Positions 1 through 13,459 of a stretch of 64,000 nt of DNA are shown here, piece by piece. The first letter of the stretch is position 1; each line of letters opens with the position of its first letter. The notes below the pieces were generated by a model. That model was not told the origin of the DNA and did not search any database. It saw nothing but the letters and a program-made list of their open reading frames with translations. The position numbers and the translations under genes are program-made. The DNA lies in assembly GCA_933228675.1 (NCBI GenBank), contig OW121741.1, positions 16,264,123 through 16,328,122 of the forward strand, in the 5' to 3' direction. The stretch comes from Stomorhina lunata. Taxonomy: Eukaryota; Arthropoda; Insecta; Diptera; Rhiniidae.

Positions 1-1536
1 AAAATTTCCTATAAAAATAGGAAATTTTTGAAAAATTTCCTATAAAAATAGGAAATTTTTGAAAAATTTCCTATAAAAATTGGAAATTTTTGAAAAATTT
101 CCTATCAAAATTGGAAATTTTTGAAAAATTTCCTATCAAAATAGGAAATTTTTGAAAAATTTCCTATAAAAATAGGAGAATTTTGAAAAATTTCCTATAA
201 AAAAAGGTAATTTTTTGAAAAATTTCCTATAAATATAGGAAATTTATAAAACTAGGAAACTTTTACAAATTTTCTATAAAAATAGGAAATTTTTGAAAAT
301 TTTCTATAAAAATAGGAAATTTTTGAAAATTTTCTATAAAAATAGGAAATTTTTGAAAAATTTGCTATAAAAGTAGAAAATTTTTGAAAAATTTCCTTTA
401 AAAATACAAAATTTTTGAAAAATTTCCTATAAAAAAAGGAAACTATAAAAATAGGAAATTTTTGAAAAATTTTCTATAAAAATAGGAAATTTTTGAAAAA
501 TTTCCTATAAAAATAGGAAATTTTTGAAAAATTTCCTTTAAAAATAGGAAATTTTTGAAAAAATTCCTATAAAAATTGGAAATTTTTGAAAAATTTTCTA
601 TAAAAGTAGAAAATTTTTGAAAAATTTTCTTTAAAAATAGAAAATTTTTGAAAAATTTCCTATAAAAATAGGAAATTTTTGAAAAATCTCCTATAAAAAT
701 TGGAAATTTTTGAAAAATTTCCTATACAAATTGGAAATTTTTGAAAAATTTCCTATAAAAATAGGAAATTTTTGAAAAATTTCCTATAAAAATTGGAAAT
801 TTTTAAAAAATTTCCTATAAAAATTGGAAATTTTTGAAAAATTTTCTATAAAAGTAGAAAATTTTTGAAAAATTTTCTATAAAAGTAGAAAATTTTTGAA
901 AAATTTTCTATAAAAGTAGAAAATTTTTGAAAAATTTTCTTTAAAAATAGGAAATTTTTGAAAAATTTCCTATAAAAATAGGAAATTTTTGAAAAATTTC
1001 CTATAAAAATAGGAAATTTTTGAAAAATTTCCTATAAAAATAGGAAATTTTTGAAAAATTTCCTATAAAAATAGGAAATTTTTGAAAAATTTCCTATAAA
1101 AATAGGAAATTTTTGAAAAATTTCCTATAAAAATAGGAAATTTTTGAAAAATTTCCTATAAAAATAGGAAATTTTTGAAAAATTTCCTATAAAAATAGAA
1201 AATTTTTGAAAAATTTCCTATAAAAATAGGAAATTTTTGAAAAATTTCCTATAAAAATAGGAAATTTTTGAAAAATTTCCTATAAAAATAGGAAATTTTT
1301 GAAAAATTTCCTATAAAAATAGGAAATTTTTGAAAAATTTCCTATAAAAATTGGAGATTTTTGAAAAATTTCCTATAAAAATTGGAAATTTTTGAAAAAT
1401 TTCCTATAAAAATAGAAAATTTTTGAAAAATTTCATATAAAAATTAGAAAATTTTTTAAAAATTTCCTATAAAAATAAGAAGCTTATAAAATTTTCCATA
1501 AAAATTGAAAATTTTTGGAGAAATTTTCTTGAATTT
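1..1536 (+). repeat. 31-bp palindromic-core satellite array, forward orientation
   Basis: About 49 tandem copies of a 31-bp unit consisting of a dyad, AAATTTCCTA-TAAAAA-TAGGAAATTT, plus a TTGAAAA linker. Copies differ by scattered substitutions (GTAGAAA, TTGGAAA and others). Near 1440-1536 the array decays. The left edge is cut by the window. Each unit can form its own hairpin with 10-bp arms. Confidence 0.95.
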
Positions 1537-2616
1537 TTTAAAACAATTATCCTTAACGAACGCTTTGTTGACTTCTGGAATGAACAACAATAATTATCTC
1601 CCTGAACTGAAACTTATTATCTCCATGAGTTCAATATTCGTTATTTGCTAGTTTATTGCTATTTGCTTAACTTTAAATGAGTTTAACTCTAGACTATATT
1701 AATCATGTTAAATGCTATTTCGTACTAATTTTCTCCCTCTTCAAGTCAAATATAAATTCTATGGCCATAATACGAGGCAAACAGTTTAACCCCAAGTTAG
1801 AAAAAAGACTTAAATTTATGGTATCTTCTTGGTATTTTTTTTTTTCGTTTACAACTGCATAATTGTTCGAAAATTATTTAAGTTTTTTTTTACATTTTTT
1901 GTAAAACTTTTGTTTTGACTGTCTACTTCATTGTTGGCATTTTTAACAAATGTCTGGACATTTATTGCAATTATAAACTTGAGTCACACAAAAAAATACT
2001 ACATGATATTTTGTATGTTTCTTCTTTTCTATATAGAATTTTTTTAAATAAAGAAACAATTTGAAATTCTCATATACTCCCCCCTAACCTTAACCTTTTT
2101 TTGTCGATATTTTCAAACTCAACTTTAATTTTGTAAGAATTTTTCTTTTTCAGTTTTCCATTTAAAACCAACTATTTTTCAATTCAAAAAAAGAACTACA
2201 AAAAAATAAAATTTTTTTAAAATATTCGGCTGTCAACAGGGTCCGAAAAAAATTTATTATAAACCTAAAAAAAAAAAAACTGTCTACACTTTAGGGCCCC
2301 AGTCTACGAGTTAACCACTGAAGCATTGAAAGAGGGTGGTCGGTCTAACATACTCGTACATGAACTTAGCAAAAATTATTTATGTTCCTTGAAAATTGCA
2401 AAGACATGCGAATAAGTTTTTCACACACAAATAAAAAACTTTAGAGCACAAAAAAAAAATAGAAAAAAATTTAAAAGGATATTCCGGTATGTGGTTGAGG
2501 GTTTATTGTTTTTCAGGATTTGTAGGAAACTATTTTTATACAAATTTAATAAATGTTTGCATTGCAAATTTGTGACTAGTTTGAATTCTTTAAAGAAAGA
2601 CAGTTTAAGAATTCAG
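1537..2616. other. Single-copy spacer between inverted 31-bp arrays
   Basis: 1.08 kb of AT-rich sequence with poly-A and poly-T runs. The longest open frame (61 codons at 1677) has no recognisable domain. It forms the loop between oppositely oriented arrays at 1-1536 and 2617-4745. Confidence 0.7.
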
Positions 2617-4745
2617 ATTTCCTATAAAAATAGGAAATTTTTCAAAAATTTCCTATTGTTATAAGAAATTTTTCAAAAATTTCCTATTTTTATAGGAAAT
2701 TTTTCAAAATTTTCCTATTTTTATAGGAAATTTTTCAACAATTTCCTATTTTTATAAGAAATTTTTCAAAATTTTCCTAATTTTATAGGAACTTTTTCAA
2801 AATTTTCCTATTTTTATAGGAAATTTTTCAAAAATTTTCTATTTTTATAGGAAATTTTTCATAAATTGTCTATTTTTATAGCAAATTTTTCAAAAATTTC
2901 CTATTTTTATAGGAAATTTTTAAAAAATTTCCTATTTTTATAAGAAATTTTTCAAAAATTTCCTATTTTTATAGGAAATTTTTCAAAATTTTCCTATTTT
3001 TATAGGAAATTTTTCAAAAATTTTCTATTTTTATAGGAAATTTTTCATAAATTGTCTATTTTTATAGCAAATTTTTCAAAAATTTCCTATTTTTATAGGA
3101 AATTTTTCAAAAATTTCCTATTTTTATAGGAAATTTTTCAAAAATTTCCTATTTTTATAGGAAATTTTCAAAAATTTCCTATTTTTATAGGAAATTTTTC
3201 CAAAATTTCCTATTTTTATAGGAATTTTTCAAAAATTTCCTATTTTTATAGGAATTTTTCAAAAATTTCCTATTTTTATAGGAATTTTTCAAAAATTTCC
3301 TATTTTTATAGGAATTTTTCAAAAATTTCCTATTTTTATAGGAAATTTTCAAAAATTTCCCATTTTTATAGGAAATTTTTCAAAAATTTCCTATTTTTAT
3401 AGGAAATTTTTCAAAAATTTCCTTTTTTTTATAGGAAATTTTTCAAAAATTTCCTATTTTTATAAGAAATTTTTCAAAAATTTCCTATTTTTATAGGAAA
3501 TTTTTCAAAAATTTCCTATTTTTATAGGAAATTTTTCAAAAATTTCCTATTTTTAAAGGAAATTTTTCAACAATTTCCTATTTTTACAGGAAATTTTTCA
3601 AAAATTTCCTATTTTTATAGGAAATTTTTCAAAAATTTCCTATTTTTATAGGAAATTTTTCAAAAATTTTATAGGAAATTTTTCAAAAATTTCCTATTTT
3701 TATAGGAAATTTTTCAAAAATTTCCTATTTTTATAGGAAATTTTTCAAAAATTTCCTATTTTTATAGGAAATTTTTCAAAAATTTCCTATTTTTATAGGA
3801 AATTTTTCAAAAATTTCCTATTTTTATAGGAAATTTTTCAAAAATTTCCTATTTTTATAGGAAAATTTTCAAAAATTTCCTATTTTTATAGGAAATTTTT
3901 CAAAAATTTAATATTTTTATAGGAAATTTTTCAAAAATTTCCTATTTTTATAGGAAATTTTTCAAAAATTTCCTATTTTTATAGGAAATTTTTCAAAAAT
4001 TTCCTATTTTTATAGGAAATTTTTCAAAAATTTCCTATTTTTGTAGGAAATTTTTCAAAAATTTCCTATTTTTATAGGAAATTTTTCAAAAATTTCCTAT
4101 TTTTATAGGAAATTTTTCAAAAATTTCCTATTTTTATAGGAAATTTTTCAAAAATTTCCTATTTTTATAGGAAATTTTTCAAAAATTTCCTATTTTTATA
4201 GGAAATTTTTCAAAAATTTCCTATTTTTATAGGAAATTTTTCAAAAATTTCCTATTTTTATAGGAAATTTTTCAAAAATTTCCTATTTTTATAGGAAATT
4301 TTTCAAAAATTTCCTATTTTTATAGGAAATTTTTCAAAAATTTCCTATTTCTATAGGAAATTTTTCTGAAATTTCCTATTTTTATAGGAAATTTTTCAAA
4401 AATTTCCTATTTTTATAGGAAATTTTTCAAAAATTTCCTATTTTTATAGGAAATTTTTCAAAAAATTCCTATTTTTATAGGAAATTTTTCAAAAATTTCC
4501 TATTTTTATAGGAAATTTTTCAAAAATTTCCTATTTTTATAGGAAAATTTTCAAAAATTTCTTATTTTTATAGGAAATTTTTCAAAAATTTCCTATTTTT
4601 ATAGGAGATTTTTCAAAAATTTCCTATTTTTTTTTCAAAAATTTCCTATTTTTATAGGAGATTTTTCAAAAATTTCCTATTTTTATAAAAAATTTTTAAA
4701 AAATTTGATACTTTTATTAAATTTTTTCAAAAATTTTCTGTTAAA
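2617..4745 (-). repeat. 31-bp palindromic-core satellite array, reverse orientation
   Basis: About 68 copies of the reverse complement of the 1-1536 unit: the linker reads TTTTTCAAAA and the dyad TTTCCTATTTTTATAGGAAA. The very first dyad (2617-2640) is still in forward form, so the orientation switches within one unit. The central part (about 3600-4330) is nearly homogeneous and the ends are diverged. Confidence 0.95.
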
Positions 4746-6087
4746 TATTATTTGGAAAATAACCTTCAAATTTGGATTTTTATCTTTCAAGCTTCATAGT
4801 AACATTTTAATCGTTTTCTTGCCAATTCATAAATTCAGTTTCTAAAGAAACTTTGTCAAATAAAAACAGTCACGATGATGACTTCAAGCTTCAATGGAAA
4901 TATTGAAAAAAAAAATGAATTGAAAACTACTGCACACTTTATACTAATTCATTCATCAAGTAAACGATTACAAAAATATTTAACCTTGCCACCAATTTAC
5001 GATTCATGCACTAGCACAAGCAGAATAACCTTCAGATGATTCAAATTTATAGAAATGGAAACAAAAACGCTGTCAGTGAGACAAAAAAGGGTGTTAAAGC
5101 GAAGGTTCTTGCCACAATGGAATAGCTATGAGGATATTTTGTTTTTTTTTTTTTTTGGTTGCTTGGTTCAGGTCTCCACATTTTGTTAAATGACATCACT
5201 ATAATTATCAATAGCATTTTTATATATGACGTCAAAATGAATTTTGCTGCTACTTTCCTTTAACAAAAAGTAGTAATTAATTTCGGTATTAAATGATCTT
5301 AGCATTTTTATGTCCCAGTTGATCTTACTGACTTACTGAACAGTTTCTAATAACAATTGGAAAATTATTTACAGTATAAGTAACAATAGTTCAACCATTT
5401 CATAGTATTTCTGATCCCTGACTCTCCAGCAATCCATCAAGTCAAGTTATCTACATTAGAGGTAGCATACTCAAAAGTCCAAAATGTTATACCTATATTT
5501 GACTCTATTAACTTTTTCCCTTATTTTGATCATTCTGTCTATACCTCCTTCATCATTTTCTATTTAATTATTTTACAATAATATTTAAACATAATTTATG
5601 TTAAATGTCATTCAAATCTTACAGTTTTCCTTATATTTCTTTTAACCATCAGCTGGCATTGAGCAACAAAACGTTGTCGTTTTCCTCTAACAAAAATATG
5701 TCAAAATAAGTACTAGCTGAAAAAAAGCATGAAAATGGAAAAGTACTAAAATTCTAAGGAAATAAAATGCAAAATGTTGACAGTAGAAAAAAAAAGAAAG
5801 CGACAAGTTAACAGCAGCATCAGCCTGAAGAAGAGTCAGTAATGCAAAGAGTTTTAAAAGGAAAGTTTTTAACACAATTCTATTTCTTTGTTTCTGGAAT
5901 TAGAATTGCTACTGTATTTTACTGCAGTTGACAGTTACATTAAATATAAAGTCATATTATGGCAGTTGGTAATGGTTATTAAGACAATAGCTACAAGATG
6001 AGAGCGAAAATTGGGTACATGTTTTACAAAAGCTTATTTCAAGAGTTCAGTCTTAAAGATTTAAAAATTTTAAAATACAATAAAATT
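4746..6087. other. Single-copy intergenic DNA
   Basis: 1.3 kb without satellite. Two 62-codon minus-strand frames (5047-5235 and 5687-5875) are low-complexity with no recognisable domain. I see nothing functional that I can support. Confidence 0.6.
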
Positions 6088-7943
6088 TCTAGTCATAGTC
6101 TAGTCATAGTCTAGTCATAGTCTAGTCATAGTCTAGTCATAGTCTAGTCATAGTCTAGTCATAGTCTAGTCATAGTCTAGTCATAGTCTAGTCATAGTCT
6201 AGTCATAGTCTAGTCATAGTCTAGTCATAGTCTAGTCATAGTCTAGTCATAGTCTAGTCATAGTCTAGTCATAGTCTAGTCATAGTCTAGTCATAGTCTA
6301 GTCATAGTCTAGTCATAGTCTAGTCATAGTCTAGTCATAGTCTAGTCATAGTCTAGTCATAGTCTAGTCATAGTCTAGTCATAGTCTAGTCATAGTCTAG
6401 TCATAGTCTAGTCATAGTCTAGTCATAGTCTAGTCATAGTCTAGTCATAGTCTAGTCATAGTCTAGTCATAGTCTAGTCATAGTCTAGTCATAGTCTAGT
6501 CATAGTCTAGTCATAGTCTAGTCATAGTCTAGTCATAGTCTAGTCATAGTCTAGTCATAGTCTAGTCATAGTCTAGTCATAGTCTAGTCATAGTCTAGTC
6601 ATAGTCTAGTCATAGTCTAGTCATAGTCTAGTCATAGTCTAGTCATAGTCTAGTCATAGTCTAGTCATAGTCTAGTCATAGTCTAGTCATAGTCTAGTCA
6701 TAGTCTAGTCATAGTCTAGTCATAGTCTAGTCATAGTCTAGTCATAGTCTAGTCATAGTCTAGTCATAGTCTAGTCATAGTCTAGTCATAGTCTAGTCAT
6801 AGTCTAGTCATAGTCTAGTCATAGTCTAGTCATAGTCTAGTCATAGTCTAGTCATAGTCTAGTCATAGTCTAGTCATAGTCTAGTCATAGTCTAGTCATA
6901 GTCTAGTCATAGTCTAGTCATAGTCTAGTCATAGTCTAGTCATAGTCTAGTCATAGTCTAGTCATAGTCTAGTCATAGTCTAGTCATAGTCTAGTCATAG
7001 TCTAGTCATAGTCTAGTCATAGTCTAGTCATAGTCTAGTCATAGTCTAGTCATAGTCTAGTCATAGTCTAGTCATAGTCTAGTCATAGTCTAGTCATAGT
7101 CTAGTCATAGTCTAGTCATAGTCTAGTCATAGTCTAGTCATAGTCTAGTCATAGTCTAGTCATAGTCTAGTCATAGTCTAGTCATAGTCTAGTCATAGTC
7201 TAGTCATAGTCTAGTCATAGTCTAGTCATAGTCTAGTCATAGTCTAGTCATAGTCTAGTCATAGTCTAGTCATAGTCTAGTCATAGTCTAGTCATAGTCT
7301 AGTCATAGTCTAGTCATAGTCTAGTCATAGTCTAGTCATAGTCTAGTCATAGTCTAGTCATAGTCTAGTCATAGTCTAGTCATAGTCTAGTCATAGTCTA
7401 GTCATAGTCTAGTCATAGTCTAGTCATAGTCTAGTCATAGTCTAGTCATAGTCTAGTCATAGTCTAGTCATAGTCTAGTCATAGTCTAGTCATAGTCTAG
7501 TCATAGTCTAGTCATAGTCTAGTCATAGTCTAGTCATAGTCTAGTCATAGTCTAGTCATAGTCTAGTCATAGTCTAGTCATAGTCTAGTCATAGTCTAGT
7601 CATAGTCTAGTCATAGTCTAGTCATAGTCTAGTCATAGTCTAGTCATAGTCTAGTCATAGTCTAGTCATAGTCTAGTCATAGTCTAGTCATAGTCTAGTC
7701 ATAGTCTAGTCATAGTCTAGTCATAGTCTAGTCATAGTCTAGTCATAGTCTAGTCATAGTCTAGTCATAGTCTAGTCATAGTCTAGTCATAGTCTAGTCA
7801 TAGTCTAGTCATAGTCTAGTCATAGTCTAGTCATAGTCTAGTCATAGTCTAGTCATAGTCTAGTCATAGTCTAGTCATAGTCTAGTCATAGTCTAGTCAT
7901 AGTCTAGTCATAGTCTAGTCATAGTCTAGTCATAGTCTAGTCA
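6088..7943 (+). repeat. 11-bp satellite array TCTAGTCATAG, perfect
   Basis: About 169 consecutive copies of TCTAGTCATAG with no substitution or slip that I could find, and with abrupt edges on both sides. It is the same family and orientation as 24258-25692 and opposite to 26870-30990. Such perfection implies very recent expansion or an assembly-polished array. Confidence 0.97.
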
Positions 7944-8899
7944 ACTTTTTTGAGACATTTAAGTAAAAACTGTTGTTTATTTTTTTTAATGTTTTTTTAT
8001 TCCTTCCTTTAACTATTAATTTTCTTTTCCGGTCAAATCAAGCGTATCTCCCTTCAATTAAAGATATTTCCCTACAAAAACTAAAATCTTTGACATTTGA
8101 AAAAATATCATCAGTTTCCTCTGATGTCAGTGCAAAAAAACATGCGAATGCCGAAAATTAATTAAAGGAAACGTAACAGACTATGCAGCCGCTTGTCATA
8201 CAATTTACAGCAAATTTTGCACTATATGATTTCTTGTGGACTCAAAAACAAACTAAATAAATAGGAAAGAGATGAATAGTGCGATACAATCTCGATACAA
8301 ATAAAAACAAACTAAATAAATAGGAAAGAGATGAATAGTGCGATACAATCTCGATACAAATAAGAAAGTAGTTTTTTTTTGTTGTTTTGTCAATTTAAGA
8401 AAACACATCATCAAAACTAAACAGACTAAAGCCGAAATGGCATCAAAACATTTCCATCTATATCTGTATATCAGCGGCAAACACCTCCACTCACTTTTAA
8501 GACTCTTAGAGAGATTTTGCCCACACAAGCCTATTTCTTTTTTTCTTTTCAAAACTATGATGAGTTGTATGGGATGGATCTGTGCATTTATCACCATTAA
8601 GATTTTGCATGATTTTAGTTTAGAATTTCAGTTTCTTGTTGGTTTGAGGCCGCTTGGTCTGTGAAAATTTATATTAGAGTCAAAATACAAGAAAGCAAAC
8701 ACTTTGCGTCTAGAGCACAAGTGAAAGAAAATATCCGGGGGAACTGTTTATTAAACAAAGAATATTTTCGGTTGGGCTTGAAAATGTTTGGTATACTTAG
8801 ATACAAATGTGGAGGCTGTAAAGAACTTTTGGTGATTAAAGGTCAGGTAGGAAATGAACCGCATATATTAAGACTGATTCTAATTTGACTTTTATCTGG
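7944..8899. other. Single-copy DNA with a 59-bp tandem duplication
   Basis: Contains a perfect 59-bp direct duplication (8244-8302 and 8303-8361). Overlapping frames on both strands (8253-8597 minus, 8338-8664 plus, 8661-8888 plus) arise here. None shows a domain, and they overlap each other antisense, so I do not call genes. Confidence 0.6.
8244..8361. repeat. 59-bp perfect tandem duplication
   Basis: Two identical consecutive 59-bp copies, each containing GAAAGAGATGAATAGTGCG. No flanking transposon structure. Confidence 0.9.
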
Positions 8900-11560
8900 T
8901 TATTTGCTGGTAACTTTCTTTTAGGCAACTAATGGTAGCTTGACTCCTTGAAGTTTAATTGATTAAAGTTCGACTACTACTAATTGTATAACTAGTTACT
9001 AGTTTGTCTATTAATTGCATTATTTGCTACAATTGAACTACTAATATCAAATTTTCTTATTGTACATATGACTAGTCACTAGTTTGAATACAAATATTTC
9101 GACTATTAATGTAAAATTTAATAAAGTCTAACGACTAATAGCCTAATAGTCAGCGTATTATACTCTAACTACTTAGAATAAATTGACTACAAGTAAGATA
9201 GCACTTCTTATTGTCTGACTACTAATATTTTAACAACTCATAGTCCGACTACAAAGGTTGACTCCTAATATTGTTAATAGTTTGACTATCAGAACGACTA
9301 CGAGTGATATATCCCCATAAAGTCTGAATACAAAAACCATTTCGACAAATAATAAATGAGATAATTGATAGTTTTACTGTTAATAGTTCGAATAATGGTA
9401 GCAAAAACAATAGTTGCCTTTAAAGACTGACTACAAATAGAAATAGCTATTTTTATGACTAAAAAGGGCGGGAATGAAAATTCCTACTATTTGTTTACTA
9501 CTTATAGTTGAATTGCAAATGGTCCAGACTACCAACTATTTGGCTTTTAATTTTGACTACTTAGTCCATACTCATAGTTCGATTACAAAACAAAAATTTC
9601 CACTATCTGTTTACTGGTGTACGACTACTTATAGTCTGATTGCAAATAGTCCGGACTACCAACTGTTTGGCTTTTAATTTTGACTACCTAGTCCGTACTT
9701 ATAGTTCGATTTCAAAATTTTACTCCTAATAGTATTAGTAGTTTGACTACCAGTCCGGCTATCAGTGGCATATCCATATAAAGTCTGATGACAAAAAATA
9801 TTTTGACACCTAGTAGGTAAGATGATTTATATTTTTACTACAAATAGAATAAATGGTAGTAGTTTGAATAACAGTAGTAAGAACACTAGTTGCCCTTAAA
9901 GGTTGACTACTATTTAAGAAACAAATAGTCTAATGACTATTTATGACTAATAGTCGGACTGTTTTTGTAGTAAATAGCGCGGGAACGAAAAGTTCCACTA
10001 TTTATGGTCTGTCTACTAGTGCACGACTTCTTATAGAGATATTGCAAATTGTCCAGACTATTTATAGTTGAGCTTTAAATTTTGACTAAATAGTCCGTAT
10101 TCCTAGTTCGAATACAAAGTTTGACTCCTAATAGGCAACTAATAGCGGCTTTGACTACCAGTGGTATATCCACATCTAGTCTGAGTATAAAAATTATTTC
10201 GACAACTAAAAAGCGAGATAATTGATAGTTTTACTACAAATACAATAAATGGTAGTTTGAATAATAGTATTAAAATCACTAGTTGCCTTGGAAGATTGAC
10301 TACTAATTGCAATGGTCAGACTATACGATTATACAAAGTTTGACTCCTAATAGTGTCAAGAGTAATATCTAATATCCCGACTACTAGTGATATATCCACA
10401 TATAGTCTAAGAACAAAAAATATTTTGTTAACTAATAAGTGAGATATTTATAATTTTACTACAAACAGAACTAATGGTAGTAGTTTCAATAACAGTAGTA
10501 AAAACACTAGTTGCCATTAAAGATTGACTACAAATAGCAATAGCCAGACCATACGAGTAGTAAAAATACAAAAACTAATAGTGTAATGACTTTTTATGAG
10601 TAATAGTCCCAATAGTTGTTGTACTAAATAATGCAAAAACTAAAAGTCCCACTATTCATGTTCTGTTTACTAGTGTACCATTACTTACAGTTTGATTACA
10701 AATATTTCAGACTTCCAATAGCTGCGCTTTAAATTTTGACTACATCATAGACCGACAGCAAAGTTTGACTCCTAATAGGGTTAATCGTTTGACCACCAGC
10801 TGGATGACCAGTACTATATCCACAAATAGTTTAGTACCAAAAATATTTCGACAACTAGTTTAAAATTTTAATACAAATAGCATAAATGGTAGTAATTTGA
10901 ACACTAGTTGCCTTTAAAGATTAACTACTGATAGCAATAGCCAGACTATACTATTGCTAACAATATAAAAGCAAATAGTATAATCATTATTTTAGCTTGA
11001 CTGTTGTTGTATTAAATATCGCAGGAATGAAAAGTCCCACTATTCATAGTATGTTTATTTGTGTACGACTACTTATAGTTTGATTGCAAATAGTCCAATA
11101 GTTTAGCTTTATATTTTGACTACTTATATTACGGCTGCTACTATTTTAATGACTTAAGTTTGTCTGAATATTACATTGACTATAAATACTTGATCTGACA
11201 ATATCAGAGTTTGACTACTTATAGTTTAAGTGATTAAATAATTCTAAAGACTTTTTTACTGCTCCTACTAGAGTAACTGCTTATGGTTTGACTAATAACA
11301 AAAATAATACTACAGTACTACTACTTGTACTACTTCTACTTATAATCTGACTACTAATAGCAAGATAACTTCAAATGTGACTTAAAGACTAAATTTGAGA
11401 ATGATTACTTATAGCCCGACTTCTAATTTTAAGACAACCTAATGGCTACCAGCAGAATTACTACCTTTCATATGACTACTTAGATTTTCACTAATAATAC
11501 TTTTACTACTAACAGTGTAATTACTTATACCATGACATCTAGTAGCTTCAGTTTTCATAT
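8900..11560. repeat. Degenerate satellite rich in GACTACTAATAG words
   Basis: About 2.6 kb is saturated with variants of GACTACTAATAG, TAGTTTGACTAC and AGTCCGACTA. Longer-range landmarks recur irregularly: ATATCCACAT-like text followed by AGTCTGA near 9308, 9769, 10158, 10390 and 10816, each followed by an ACTAGTTGCC landmark. This looks like an old higher-order satellite whose units (roughly 230-460 bp) have diverged. The 67-codon frame at 9474-9677 is a by-product, with an internal repeat of the same text. Confidence 0.75.
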
Positions 11561-13459
11561 TTAGAAAATTTCTACAATTTATATAAAACAATTTTTTACC
11601 AATTCCCTATTTCCAAGCTGGTTCTAACCCGAAAAACTGAGCATATCCATAGTCCCCCCAACATAAAACTCATACATGTCTAAATCACTCTATGTATTTT
11701 GTATCATTTGCTTCATGTCTTTAACAAAACACAGCAAATTTACAACTAATATTAATATGACTTAAAGGCATTTATGTTTGTTCCGTTGTTTATGACTTAT
11801 ACCCTCTCCCCCAAATACAAAATTTTAAAACCTCTTACCCCTTCATCTTCCATATAAGGCTAACAGCCAGTTTGAGCCAGCCAAATATAACAGAACGGCT
11901 ACAAACAGCCGTTTTATATGATTCGGTTATTATTTGGTTGTTAAATACAATTCACATGATGATAACGACTACGACTACAACGATGATGACGATGAGCCTG
12001 ATGTTGCTCTTGCAACATGGCTGAATGCAACAGAATAATTTTGTATATACAAAGAATGGTCTTAATTTGTTGTTGTTTTTGTTTGTGTCTTTATTTTTTG
12101 TTAAGATACTTTTAGTCAGTCCATTCATTTAGGTTTTTTTTACTGTCTCTAGAGAATTGTTTTTCTTAATATTTTTCTGTTTTGTTCGCAAAGACTAGGA
12201 GTACATCTGTTTTTCAGTAACATTTGGTTAAAAAAAGAAAAGAAGTCAAAAAGAATTTGCATGTTTTGTTTCCATTTCTGCAATATGCAGCAACAATAAG
12301 AGTGGCGGTGCATTTATGAGGATGTACGAGGGTGGTTGGAAAGGAGTTTGGGAAAAAGTAGTCAAATTTTTTATTTGTTACATGTAGCACCAGAATACTA
12401 ATACTAATTACCTATACTAATACTAAATTGTGTTTAAAATCCTAGCAACCCTCGTATATTTCCCTCCAGCCTTTGTAGTAATATGTGTGAATTTTTGTCG
12501 GTATTTTTAGACTGGGCCATTTGTTTCTCCCGTTTTTTGCCAGTTATTTTCGTTTTCTCATGTTTACGACTCTCCTAAATACGCTTTTAGTAAAAAGTCG
12601 ACAAAAAACGCAGCTGAAAGGACTTTATAGTTTAAAGTTTTCATTTTTAGCAAACAAACCAAAAGCTTTAGCAAATAAAAATTTTATGCTGCTTTTTTTT
12701 GCCCCGTTTTCCAACAACTACCAGGCGTTTTACTATTAAACGAATTGTAGCCATTTGCTGGTCTTCGGTTTAAAGTATCTTCTATGTTAGACTAAATGCT
12801 CCTGCCTTCCACGAAATCTAATGTTTGCAACTTGTGGCAAGTACTTAGTTTCGGTGTTGTTGTAAAAGTAGTAGTTCGTTTTTTTGTTAATAGTTTCTAT
12901 TTTGTATTCGAGTAGTTTTTTTTTTGGTGTATGGTTAACTTTTAATAACAATTTGGTTAGAATTTTCCATTTGCCGGTTTTAAATTTCGAAATAGCCTTT
13001 CCATTTTATTATAACTATTTTTTTCGATTCTGGAGTTTGTTTGGCTGCTTTTATGGAGAGTATGGATTTCCTTTTGTAGCATTATTAATTGTTTAGAATG
13101 GGTATGAATATAAATTTCGGTGGAAGTTTTTGTTTTTGCTTTTTTTAAACTCTGCCGCTTCTGGTATTCAAGCCCTGTCTATGAACATGGTAGTCGATTT
13201 TAGTTAATAGTTGTTGGCTATTTGGCGAATTTTAATTAAGACATTTTATGCTGAAAGTGTTTATGTTTTATGGCTTTTTAAAAGGAGTTTTTAGTGTTGG
13301 GCAAAAATTATTGGGCTTAATGTTCAATATGTGAAAGGAAGCCATTAAATTTGAAAAAGATTTTTATGAAAGATTAAAGTTATTAGATTAAAGCTAAAAG
13401 TACAGAAAATACAAAATCTAAGAAATGTTATACCATTTTTTATAACGAATGAAATCTTT
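11561..13459. other. Single-copy upstream region, possible Ddr distal control DNA
   Basis: The longest satellite-free block upstream of Ddr. It holds a hairpin near 11892-11912 (AACGGCT..AGCCGTT), a GATGATGACGATGAG-type stretch near 11960-12000 and poly-T tracts. Frames at 12521-12739 and 12884-13096 are Phe/Leu-rich with no domain. A regulatory role is inferred only from position and lack of repeats. Confidence 0.4.

Noticed and set aside
1..1536. Arrays of MEF2 (YTAWWWWTAR) or CArG/SRF (CCWWWWWWGG) sites
   Set aside because: The dyad CCTATAAAAATAGG has the wrong spacing for both: six bases between CTA and TAG, and ten W bases between CC and GG.
1..4745. CRISPR-like array with 31-bp period and palindromic repeats
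   Set aside because: There are no unique spacers; the whole 31-bp unit repeats. The host is a eukaryote.
8253..8888. Three overlapping frames (114, 108 and 75 codons)
   Set aside because: Antisense to each other, one lengthened by the 59-bp duplication, with no recognisable domain.
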